Below are positions 8,101-17,699 of a stretch of 64,000 nt of DNA, piece after piece; the first letter of the stretch is position 1, and the number at the start of each line of letters is the position of its first letter. The notes under the pieces were generated by a model. The model saw only the letters and a program-made list of their open reading frames with translations, made no database searches and was not told the origin of the DNA. Where the stretch lies: positions 1-64,000 of the forward strand of contig CAVSNH010000005.1 in assembly GCA_963729275.1 (NCBI GenBank). The letters are read 5' to 3'. A program made the translations under genes and the position numbers. The stretch comes from CAVSNH01 sp963729275. GTDB taxonomy: Bacteria > Actinomycetota > Acidimicrobiia > Acidimicrobiales > RAAP-2.

Positions 8101-8763
8101 TCAGTGCCCCACCAGCAACTGCTGTACCCGGCCCTCGGCGTCCGCCGTCACCAGGACCAGCACCTCGTCGCCGACGGCGAGCCGGGTGTCGCCTCTCGGG
8201 ACGATGAGCCGGTCGCCTCGGACGACGGCCACGACCGTCGCTTCACGGGGGACACCGAGGTCGGCGATGGAGATGCCGGCCGCCGGCGAGTCGTCGGCCA
8301 GCGTGACCTCCACAAGGTGGGCATTGCCCTTCTCGAACCGGAGGAGCCGGACGAGGCTGCCGACCGACACCGCCTCCTCGACCAGGGCGGTGAGCAGTTG
8401 GGGGGTGGACACCGACACGTCCACTCCCCAACTTTCGTTGAACAGCCACTGGTTCTTCGGGTGGTTGACCCGGGCCACCACCCTGGGCACGGCGAATTCC
8501 TGCTTGGCCAGGAGCGAGATGACCAGATTGTCCTCGTCGTCGCCAGTGGCCGCCACCACCACGTCCACGCCGGCCAGCCCGGCGGCGTCGAGGGAGGAAA
8601 CCTCACAGGCGTCCGCCACCACACATGTGATGTCGAGGTCGTCGCGGATTCGAGCCACGAGGTCGGGATCCTGCTCGATGAGGAGCACCTCGTGTCCGCC
8701 CTGACGCAGGTCGGCGGCGATGGCGGTGCCGACGCTGCCGGCTCCGGCGATGGCCACCTTCAT
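8101..8763 (-). CDS. TrkA/RCK potassium-channel regulatory protein (second of pair)
   Basis: Cytosolic RCK subunit expected to gate a potassium transporter in response to nucleotides. The 220-residue protein starts MKVAIAGAGSVGTAIAADL, a Rossmann fold with GxGxxG, followed by an acidic strand end (LLIEQDPDLV). The C-terminal RCK_C domain (about 135-215) ends in GDEVLVLVTADAE. The start at 8763 leaves a 10-bp gap to the preceding TrkA gene, so the two are an operon, like ceoB-ceoC of mycobacteria. No Trk membrane subunit lies next to them. Confidence 0.9.
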   Translation of the reverse strand: MKVAIAGAGSVGTAIAADLRQGGHEVLLIEQDPDLVARIRDDLDITCVVADACEVSSLDAAGLAGVDVVVAATGDDEDNLVISLLAKQEFAVPRVVARVNHPKNQWLFNESWGVDVSVSTPQLLTALVEEAVSVGSLVRLLRFEKGNAHLVEVTLADDSPAAGISIADLGVPREATVVAVVRGDRLIVPRGDTRLAVGDEVLVLVTADAEGRVQQLLVGH

Positions 8764-8773
8764 GGATGGCCGC

Positions 8774-9484
8774 TCACGCCCGGCCCTCGACCGGCATGCC
8801 CGTCGTCGTCCCGGGGCCATCGGTCGTTGCCACATCGAGCCGGGCCTGGAAGGGCGTGAAGGCGGCGTCGGTGACGAGGAAGTGGAGGAGGTCGCCGTCC
8901 TGGCCGACGAGGTCGTCGAAGTCCAGCCGGGCGACACCGGCTCTCGTCACCGCCACCAGACTGGCCTCACCCGGGACGGACAGCTCGTCCAGGCGCTTGC
9001 CCGCCCACCCGTCCGGAAGCTCGCGCTCGAGCAGCGACAGAGTGCCCGTGGGGTCCGACCACTCGCTGTCCTGCCGGCCGGGGATGAGGCGCCGGCGTAC
9101 CTGGTCGATGGTCCACGAGACCGTGGCCACGGTGGGGATGCCGAGCCGCAGGTAGATCTGGGCTCGGCGGGGATCGTAGATGCGGGCCACCACGTTCGGG
9201 ATCTCGTAGGTCTCGCGGGCGATCCGGGCAGTGAGGATGTTCGTGTTGTCACCGCTCGTGACGGCGGCCAGCGAGGTCGCCCGCCCGGCGCCCGCCCGAT
9301 CGAGGTCGTCCCGATCGAAACCGGAGCCGATGACCGTCGCACCGGGCCAGGCGGCGGGCAACCGCCGGAACGCCTTCGGGTTCCGGTCGATGATGGCCAC
9401 AGTGTGGCTCTGCTGCACGAGGTCCACCCCGAGGCCGGAGCCCACCCGGCCGCAGCCCACGATCACGATGTGCACCTGATCCAT
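8774..9484 (-). CDS. TrkA/RCK potassium-channel regulatory protein (first of pair)
   Basis: Paralogue of the next gene, 236 residues from the ATG at 9484. The Rossmann motif is HIVIVGCGRVGSGLG near residues 4-18, with acidic IIDRNP at the second strand, and an RCK_C domain covers roughly residues 140-220. This Rossmann pattern predicts NAD(H) or ATP binding. An in-frame start 27 nt upstream is possible, but MDQVHIVIVG matches family N-termini better. The tandem pair probably works as a heteromer on a separate membrane subunit. A KimA-like potassium transporter gene lies 2.7 kb away on the other strand. Confidence 0.9.
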   Translation of the reverse strand: MDQVHIVIVGCGRVGSGLGVDLVQQSHTVAIIDRNPKAFRRLPAAWPGATVIGSGFDRDDLDRAGAGRATSLAAVTSGDNTNILTARIARETYEIPNVVARIYDPRRAQIYLRLGIPTVATVSWTIDQVRRRLIPGRQDSEWSDPTGTLSLLERELPDGWAGKRLDELSVPGEASLVAVTRAGVARLDFDDLVGQDGDLLHFLVTDAAFTPFQARLDVATTDGPGTTTGMPVEGRA

Positions 9485-9644
9485 GCAACACGGATCCTCG
9501 GGCGGCCACAACTCATGGCCTCACGTCCGTTCGGCTGTCCTTCCAGCTGTCCGTCCAGCTGTGACCGGTGGTGCCCGGGGCACGCTGCGTGACGTCTGGG
9601 GCCCCCTATGGCCCGCTCGGACGGTCCTGGGTAAGTTTCGGGTC

Positions 9645-10805
9645 ATGTCGGGGGCCGTCCAAGTCGACGTAGCCCGTCGCATCGGCGAGGACGTGGCCGG
9701 CAAGTGGGCCGACGAGGTGGACCGGGAGGCTCGGTTCCCCGCGGAGACGGCAGCCGAGATGCGGGCTGCCGGGCTGCTCAGTGCTCTTTTGCCTCCCGCC
9801 TGGGGCGGGCCTGGGGCTGGGTTGGGCGAGATGGCCGGCGCCGTGTCCGCCATCTCGGAGTTCTGCGCGTCGAGCGCCTTGGTGCTGGCCATGCACAGCA
9901 TCCAGGTGGCATGCCTCGTGCGCCATGGCTCTGTCGCCGCCCTCGAGGCGCTGGCGCCGCGCCTCGTCGCCGGCGATCTCCTTTTGGCCAACGCCAACAG
10001 CGAGATCGGCTTGGGCGGCGAACGCCGCTCCAGCCTCTGTGCCCTCGAGCCGGTGGCCGGCGGATTCCGTCTGGACAAGCAGGCCTCCACCGTCTCCTAC
10101 GGCGAGTATGCCGACGGCATCCTCGCCACCGCCCGCCGCGCCCCCGAGAGCCCGCCTCAAGAACAGGTGATGGCCGTCTGCCTGCCGCCGGACATGACCC
10201 TGGAGCCGTCGGGCGAATGGGACACCCTGGGCCTTCGCGGCACCTGCAGCCGGCCCGGCCATCTGGTGGCCACCGTGCCCCCCGAGCTCGTCATCGGGGA
10301 CTACCCCACGGTGTTCGTCCGCACGGCGCTGCCCGTCAGCACGGTGCTTCTCGGCTCGGTCTGGTGGGGGCTCGCCGAGGCCGCCGCCGGCCGCGCCCAC
10401 GGTGCGGTCCGTCAACGCTCCCGAAAGGACCGCCGCTCGGCTTCGCAAGGATCGGCTCCTCCGATCGCCGCCCTCCGTTTGGCCGAGCTGGCCGTCGAGC
10501 TGCACCAGTTGCGTGAGGTGGTTGCCGCCGGCGCTGCCGACTACGAGCGCGGCAAGGACACCGCCGAGGTCGAGACGCTGCAGTTCTCGGCCCGAATGGA
10601 CAACGTCAAGCTGACGGCGTCCACGCTGGCCACGTCGATCCTGCCCAAGGCCATGTCCATCTGCGGGCTCGACGGCTATCGCAACCATTCCGAGTTCTCC
10701 GTGGCCCGCCTGGCCCGGGACGCCATGGCCGCCCCGCTCATGGTCAACAACGACCGGTCGTTGCAGGCGTCGGCCCAGGCGCTCCTCATCCGTAAACAGC
10801 TGTGA
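9645..10805 (+). CDS. Acyl-CoA dehydrogenase-fold flavoprotein, atypical C-terminus
   Basis: The 386-residue protein has the ACAD three-domain layout: an N-terminal helical domain (GLLSALLPPAWGGPGA), a middle beta domain (about 120-225), and a C-terminal helical bundle ending in FSVARLARDA. In classical acyl-CoA dehydrogenases the arginine-aspartate motif is followed by a YEGT-type segment that usually holds the catalytic Glu; here the segment is MVNNDRSLQ. The enzyme may therefore be a flavin monooxygenase-like or otherwise divergent ACAD member. It overlaps or abuts the next ATP-grasp gene (GTGA junction at 10802-10805), so the two are probably co-translated. The start is the ATG giving MSGAVQVDV. 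Confidence 0.85.
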   Translation: MSGAVQVDVARRIGEDVAGKWADEVDREARFPAETAAEMRAAGLLSALLPPAWGGPGAGLGEMAGAVSAISEFCASSALVLAMHSIQVACLVRHGSVAALEALAPRLVAGDLLLANANSEIGLGGERRSSLCALEPVAGGFRLDKQASTVSYGEYADGILATARRAPESPPQEQVMAVCLPPDMTLEPSGEWDTLGLRGTCSRPGHLVATVPPELVIGDYPTVFVRTALPVSTVLLGSVWWGLAEAAAGRAHGAVRQRSRKDRRSASQGSAPPIAALRLAELAVELHQLREVVAAGAADYERGKDTAEVETLQFSARMDNVKLTASTLATSILPKAMSICGLDGYRNHSEFSVARLARDAMAAPLMVNNDRSLQASAQALLIRKQL

Positions 10806-10810
10806 CGCCC

Positions 10811-12058
10811 ATGAGAATCGCTGTCTTCCACCACCCGAAGTCCTTCTTCCCGCTCGATATCTTCCAGCGCGTCCACGACGCCACCGAGTTGATCTGGGTG
10901 GTCGACTCGTCGCAGTGGCGTTCGACCGGGGCGGGCGATGACGTCGACCACCGCTTGCTGCGTCGGTTGGGCTCAGTGGTCGACGTCGTCGGCCTCGACG
11001 CCGATGAGACGGCCGATCGGCTCTCGGCCCATCGTCCCGACGGCGTGGTCTCCTTCGTGGACGACACCATCGTGCGGGCCGCCGAGACGGCCGCTCGCCT
11101 CGGCCTCACGTTCCACTCCCCGCAAGTCGCCGAAGTCGTGGTGGACAAACAACGCCAGCGCCAGGCCCTCGAACGCGAAGGACTGCCTTCGGCTCGCTTC
11201 TGGCCGGTGCCCCTGGGCATGGACGCTTCCGTCGTCGCCGAGCTGGCCCGACGGGTCACCTATCCGGCCGTGCTCAAGCCGGTACGGGGAAGCGGCAGCC
11301 TCGACATCCATCGCATCGGAGGGCCCGACGAGCTCGTTCGCCTGCTCCTGGCCCACACCGGAGACGTGCCCTGGTTGGTCGAGGAGTACATCCCCGACGA
11401 CGAGGACACGGCCGGCGACTGGTACGCCAACTATTTGTCGGTCGAGAGTGTGGTGAGCCGGGGTGAGGTCAGCCACGTGGCCTTCTGCGGCCGGTTCCCC
11501 CTGGCCGAACCGTTCCGTGAGACCGGCAATTTCATCCCTGCCATCTTCGACCCGGCGTCCGAGCAGCCGATGCTGCGCCTGGTCGAGGACGCCGTTCGCT
11601 CCCTCGGCATCCGTGACTCGGTCCTCCATACCGAGATCAAGCTCACGTCCGACGGCCCGCGGCTCATCGAGGTGAACGGCCGGCTGGGCGGCCGCCCTCC
11701 CTTCGTGCTCGAGACCGTGTCCCCGGTCAATCTCTTCGCCGTGGCCTGTCAGGTGGCCGCCGGCGTCCCGGTCAAGTTCGAGCATCCGGTGCCGACCGAC
11801 GGGGTCGGGTTCTGGCTCATGATGCACGGGCCGACGTCGGCGCGTCGGGTCCGCGGCATCGAGGGCCTGGACCGTCTGGCCGCCCTCCACGGGGTGGACG
11901 TGGTGCGGACCAACCGGGGTCTGGGTGAACCCCTCGACTGGCGATCGGGCACCGATGCCCACGTCCTCGCCGTCCGGGGCCGCACGGCCGACCATGCCGA
12001 GCTGGCCGAGCTGGTGGCCACCATCCGCAGGTCCACGGTCCTGACCTTCGAGGACTGA
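10811..12058 (+). CDS. ATP-grasp domain ligase, substrate unknown
   Basis: Protein of 415 residues. The N-terminal Rossmann-like preATP-grasp domain begins MRIAVFHHPKSFF. The ATP-grasp core (about 110-300) shows the lysine strand YPAVLKPVRGSGS, the EEYIPDD hinge and the metal/ATP-binding strand LIEVNGRLGGRPP. Such enzymes join a carboxylate to an amine or thiol through an acyl-phosphate. The layout resembles carbamoyl-phosphate-synthase-L-type ligases that act on amino acids or peptides. A GTG at 10802 overlapping the previous stop is an alternative start. Coupling to an ACAD-fold enzyme suggests a small dedicated pathway, but nothing shows the product. Confidence 0.85.
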   Translation: MRIAVFHHPKSFFPLDIFQRVHDATELIWVVDSSQWRSTGAGDDVDHRLLRRLGSVVDVVGLDADETADRLSAHRPDGVVSFVDDTIVRAAETAARLGLTFHSPQVAEVVVDKQRQRQALEREGLPSARFWPVPLGMDASVVAELARRVTYPAVLKPVRGSGSLDIHRIGGPDELVRLLLAHTGDVPWLVEEYIPDDEDTAGDWYANYLSVESVVSRGEVSHVAFCGRFPLAEPFRETGNFIPAIFDPASEQPMLRLVEDAVRSLGIRDSVLHTEIKLTSDGPRLIEVNGRLGGRPPFVLETVSPVNLFAVACQVAAGVPVKFEHPVPTDGVGFWLMMHGPTSARRVRGIEGLDRLAALHGVDVVRTNRGLGEPLDWRSGTDAHVLAVRGRTADHAELAELVATIRRSTVLTFED

Positions 12059-12128
12059 CCCCGGCCGGGCGCCGACGCGGGCCGGTATCGGCGGACGGTT
12101 GAGCGCCGAGAACGCCAGGACCTCATGG

Positions 12129-12141
12129 TTTACTGAACGGG
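12129..12141 (+). promoter_or_regulatory. Candidate -10 element before the KimA-like gene
   Basis: TTTACT at 12129-12134 lies 6 nt before the proposed GTG start, the same spacing seen at other likely leaderless starts here. No good -35 is visible. Confidence 0.3.
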
Positions 12142-14684
12142 TGGATCCGTCGATCGCCGCGCTCGAGGATCCCGAGGCTTCCAAGGGGAACGGGGCCGCT
12201 GGCGCCACCGGCCAAGCCCTCGAGACCGGCGCGGCCGGGGTGAGCATCTCGGCGCCGGCTTCGGTGCCCGGCTCGCGGATGACACCGACGGCCTCTCCGC
12301 TGGCCGATCTGGAGTTGCCCGAGACCTTCGGCTACCGGCTGAAGAACCGGCTTCTCGGGCCGCCCATCGCCTCCGATCGCCAGTCCACCGAACGGCTGGG
12401 CAAGCCGACCGCCCTCGCCGTCCTGTCCTCGGACGTCATCTCGTCTTCGGCCTATGCCACCGAGCAGATGCTGATCCCCCTGGTGGCCGCGGTCGGCGTG
12501 GCCGCCTACACCCTGGTCATCCCGGTGACGGTGGCCGTCATCTTCGTGCTGCTGTTCGTGACCCTCTCCTACCTCGAAGTGGTCAAGGTGTACACGAAGG
12601 CGGGTGGGGCCTACGTGGTCGCCCGCGAGAACTTCGGCCTGACCGTGGCCCAGGTGGCGGCCATGTCCCTGCTCATCGACTACACGTTGACCGTGGCCGT
12701 CTCGGTGGCGGCGGGAGTGGCCGCCATCACCTCCGTCGTTCCCGCGCTCAGGCCATGGCCGGCAACCACCCTGATGGCCATCTTCTTCGTACTCCTCATC
12801 GCCTACGGGAACCTCCGGGGTATCCGCGAGGCCGGCCGCACTTTCGCCGTCCCCACCTATTTCTTCATCGTCAACATGGGTCTGCTGTTCGTCGTCGGCA
12901 CGGCGCGGGCCCTCGCCGGGACCCTCCACGCCCACCCCATCACCGGGCATCCGCACACGGTCCACATCGGCACAGCCGGGAGCGGCCTCTTGCTCGGGGC
13001 CGGGATCTTCATCGTGCTCAAGGCGTTCGCCTCCGGCGGCTCGGCGCTCACCGGGACCGAGGCCATCTCCAACGGGGTGAGCGTGTTTCGCCGGCCCGAG
13101 GCGCGCAACGCCCGCATCACCCTTGTCTGCATGGCGCTGATCCTGGGGTCGTTGGTGGCCGGGGTGAGTTCGTTTGCCGCCGTGACCCACCCGGTGCCGT
13201 ACTTGTCGGGCAGCCCGACGGTCATCTCACAGGTGGCCAAGTTCATCTATGGGCCGTCGGGTCTCGGCACCACCTTCTACGTGATGCTCCAAATCGGGAC
13301 CACCTTCATCCTCATCTTGGCGGCCAACACCAGCTTCACCGGGTTCCCCTTCTTGGCCAGCTTCGCCGCCGAGGACTCCTACCTGCCGCGGCAGTTGACC
13401 AAGCGGGGCCACCGCCTGGTGTTCTCGACCGGGATCATCGTGCTCACCGTGGTGTCGGTGGTCCTGCTGGCGGTGACCAAGGCGCAGGTGGACAAGCTCA
13501 TCCCCCTCTACGCCATCGGCGTGTTCACCGGCTTCACCATGGCCGGCGCCGGCATGGCCAAGTACCACCTGACCCATCGCGAGCCGCAGTGGCGCCGCCG
13601 CCTGATCATCAACGGCACGGCGTCAGTCCTCTCCTTCGTCGTCCTCGTGATCATCGTGGTGGCCAAGTTCACCGAGGGGGCATGGGTCATCCTCGTCATC
13701 CTGCCGGCCGGGGTGCTCATCCTCCTCGGGCTGCACCGCCAGTACGTCGACGAAGAGCACCAGCTCGAAGAGGGAGCCAGCGAAGCGGCCGAGGCCCCCG
13801 TCCTCGGCCGCCACGTCGTGGTCGTCTTCGTCGACCGCCTGGACATGGCCACGGCCCGGGCCCTGCAGTACGCCCGCACGCTGCATCCCGACGAGCTGCG
13901 TGCCGTGCACTTCCGGCTGGACAACCGGGTAGCCGCCGAGCTCGAAGCCGAGTGGAGTCGGCTCGGGCTCAACCAGCTACCCCTCGACGTGGTCGAGTGC
14001 GAGGACCGTCGCCTCACCCGGGCCGCCCTCGAACTGGCGGCCGAGACGGTGGCCGGCGGTGACACCGAGCTCACCATCCTCCTGCCTCGCCGGGGCTTCG
14101 GCGGCACCTGGCACCGCATTCTCCACGACAGCACGGCGGACGCCATCGCCGGTGTCGTGGCCCAGCTGCCCCATGTGAACGCCACCGTCGTGCCCTATCA
14201 ATTGCACGGCAACTGGCTCACCAACAACCACCGCCTGCGCGGCCGCCTGGGCAGTGGGGTCCGGAGCCGGATAGCCGGGACGGCACCGGCCACCGACGCG
14301 GCGCGGTCGGCCCGGTCGGCCGAGCGGGCCGCCGAGCGGGAGTCGGCCCGCCAGGCATTCGAGCAGGCGGCCTTCGGCGACCGGCGAGCGGGGACCATCC
14401 CCATTCGCGACGTCCAGTGGCGGCAGCGGGTACGAGTGGCCGGCCGGGTCAAGTCCGTCCGGGTGCAGCCCCGGGCGGGGACGGCCAACCTCGAGTGCGT
14501 GCTGGCCGACGACACGGGACGCCTGACGCTTGTCTTCCAGGGCCGGCGACGCATCCCGGGCATCCAGCCGGGTGCCCGCCTGGTGGTGGAGGGCATGGTG
14601 GGCGACTGGGCCCACCGCCAGGCCATCCTCAACCCGGACTACGAGCTGGTGGCCGACCCGGCAGAATCCAACGAGCCGTCCTGA
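12141..14684 (+). CDS. KimA-like APC-superfamily K+ transporter fused to a C-terminal OB-fold
   Basis: The membrane part (about residues 55-540) has roughly 12 helices and close motif agreement with Bacillus KimA (YdaO) as I recall it: AVLSSDVISSSAYATEQ, AGGAYVVARENFG, LIDYTLTVAVSVAAG and SGGSALTGTEAISNG. KimA is a proton-coupled high-affinity potassium importer controlled by c-di-AMP. A cytosolic alpha/beta domain similar to the KimA tail follows (HVVVVFVDRLDMATARAL onward). Unusually, about 100 further residues form an OB-fold (VRVAGRVKSVRVQP, LVFQGRRRIPGIQPG, LVVEGMVGDW). Total length is 847, against about 607 for KimA. Starts at TTG 12099 or ATG 12279 are also possible. Annotation pipelines would probably call it an amino acid permease. 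Confidence 0.85.
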   Translation: MDPSIAALEDPEASKGNGAAGATGQALETGAAGVSISAPASVPGSRMTPTASPLADLELPETFGYRLKNRLLGPPIASDRQSTERLGKPTALAVLSSDVISSSAYATEQMLIPLVAAVGVAAYTLVIPVTVAVIFVLLFVTLSYLEVVKVYTKAGGAYVVARENFGLTVAQVAAMSLLIDYTLTVAVSVAAGVAAITSVVPALRPWPATTLMAIFFVLLIAYGNLRGIREAGRTFAVPTYFFIVNMGLLFVVGTARALAGTLHAHPITGHPHTVHIGTAGSGLLLGAGIFIVLKAFASGGSALTGTEAISNGVSVFRRPEARNARITLVCMALILGSLVAGVSSFAAVTHPVPYLSGSPTVISQVAKFIYGPSGLGTTFYVMLQIGTTFILILAANTSFTGFPFLASFAAEDSYLPRQLTKRGHRLVFSTGIIVLTVVSVVLLAVTKAQVDKLIPLYAIGVFTGFTMAGAGMAKYHLTHREPQWRRRLIINGTASVLSFVVLVIIVVAKFTEGAWVILVILPAGVLILLGLHRQYVDEEHQLEEGASEAAEAPVLGRHVVVVFVDRLDMATARALQYARTLHPDELRAVHFRLDNRVAAELEAEWSRLGLNQLPLDVVECEDRRLTRAALELAAETVAGGDTELTILLPRRGFGGTWHRILHDSTADAIAGVVAQLPHVNATVVPYQLHGNWLTNNHRLRGRLGSGVRSRIAGTAPATDAARSARSAERAAERESARQAFEQAAFGDRRAGTIPIRDVQWRQRVRVAGRVKSVRVQPRAGTANLECVLADDTGRLTLVFQGRRRIPGIQPGARLVVEGMVGDWAHRQAILNPDYELVADPAESNEPS

Positions 14685-15025
14685 CGTGAATCTCGAGTCG
14701 CCCGAACCGTCACTGTGCCGCCTGTCGGTCAGGGTTCTTGCCCCGAGCGCTGGCCATTTACTAGCTTCTCCCCCCGGCTGGCGGGCTCGACCGCCGGTGC
14801 GCGCCGCGGGCCACGGCCCACTACGTCCGCATCGGTCGCTGCCAGCCAGCCTTCAGCGGGAAAATTGCCCGCGCTCTACGCCCATATGACCGCCCGTACC
14901 CAGGCCACGCCCACCCGCCCACCGACCGTCACCGGCGCGGGCAGCCCCACCCCCGGTGGGACGATCGGGGACAGCCAACCGACCCAACCGACCGGCGACG
15001 CCGGACACCGAGAGGAGCAACACCG
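14685..15025. other. Intergenic region before hppA
   Basis: The 341-bp gap holds no gene I can support. The last part contains the hppA ribosome binding site, GAGAGGAG, about 9 nt before its ATG. A possible -10 (TTTACT near 14758) is too weak to annotate separately. Confidence 0.5.
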
Positions 15026-17497
<2,472 letters not shown>

Positions 17498-17625
17498 GCC
17501 AGCCGCGGCCTCGAAGGGAGCGGCCAGGGCTCGACTGCCGCCTGCCGTCCGAGGGGTCCTCTGACCCGTCCGGGGCAAACGGAGTTGTGCCTACCTGAAA
17601 GCCCACGTCAACGGCCCTAATTGCT

Positions 17626-17652
17626 CCCCCTCGGGCACCACCAAGGAGGGGG
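17626..17652 (+). terminator. Possible stem-loop between hppA and topA
   Basis: CCCCCTC (17626-17632) can pair with GAGGGGG (17646-17652) across a 13-nt loop. No U-tract follows, so it may be a factor-independent terminator only in the loose actinobacterial sense. Confidence 0.3.
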
Positions 17653-17699
17653 CCGGGGTTGACAACGTCGGAGCCAGGCGTTCACCCTTGCCCGAAGTC

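Noticed and set aside
12059..12140. Possible ydaO-type c-di-AMP riboswitch ahead of the KimA-like gene
   Set aside because: The 82-nt gap is too short and none of the conserved riboswitch motifs is present.
17659..17690. TTGACA as a topA -35 element
   Set aside because: No acceptable -10 lies 16-18 nt downstream.
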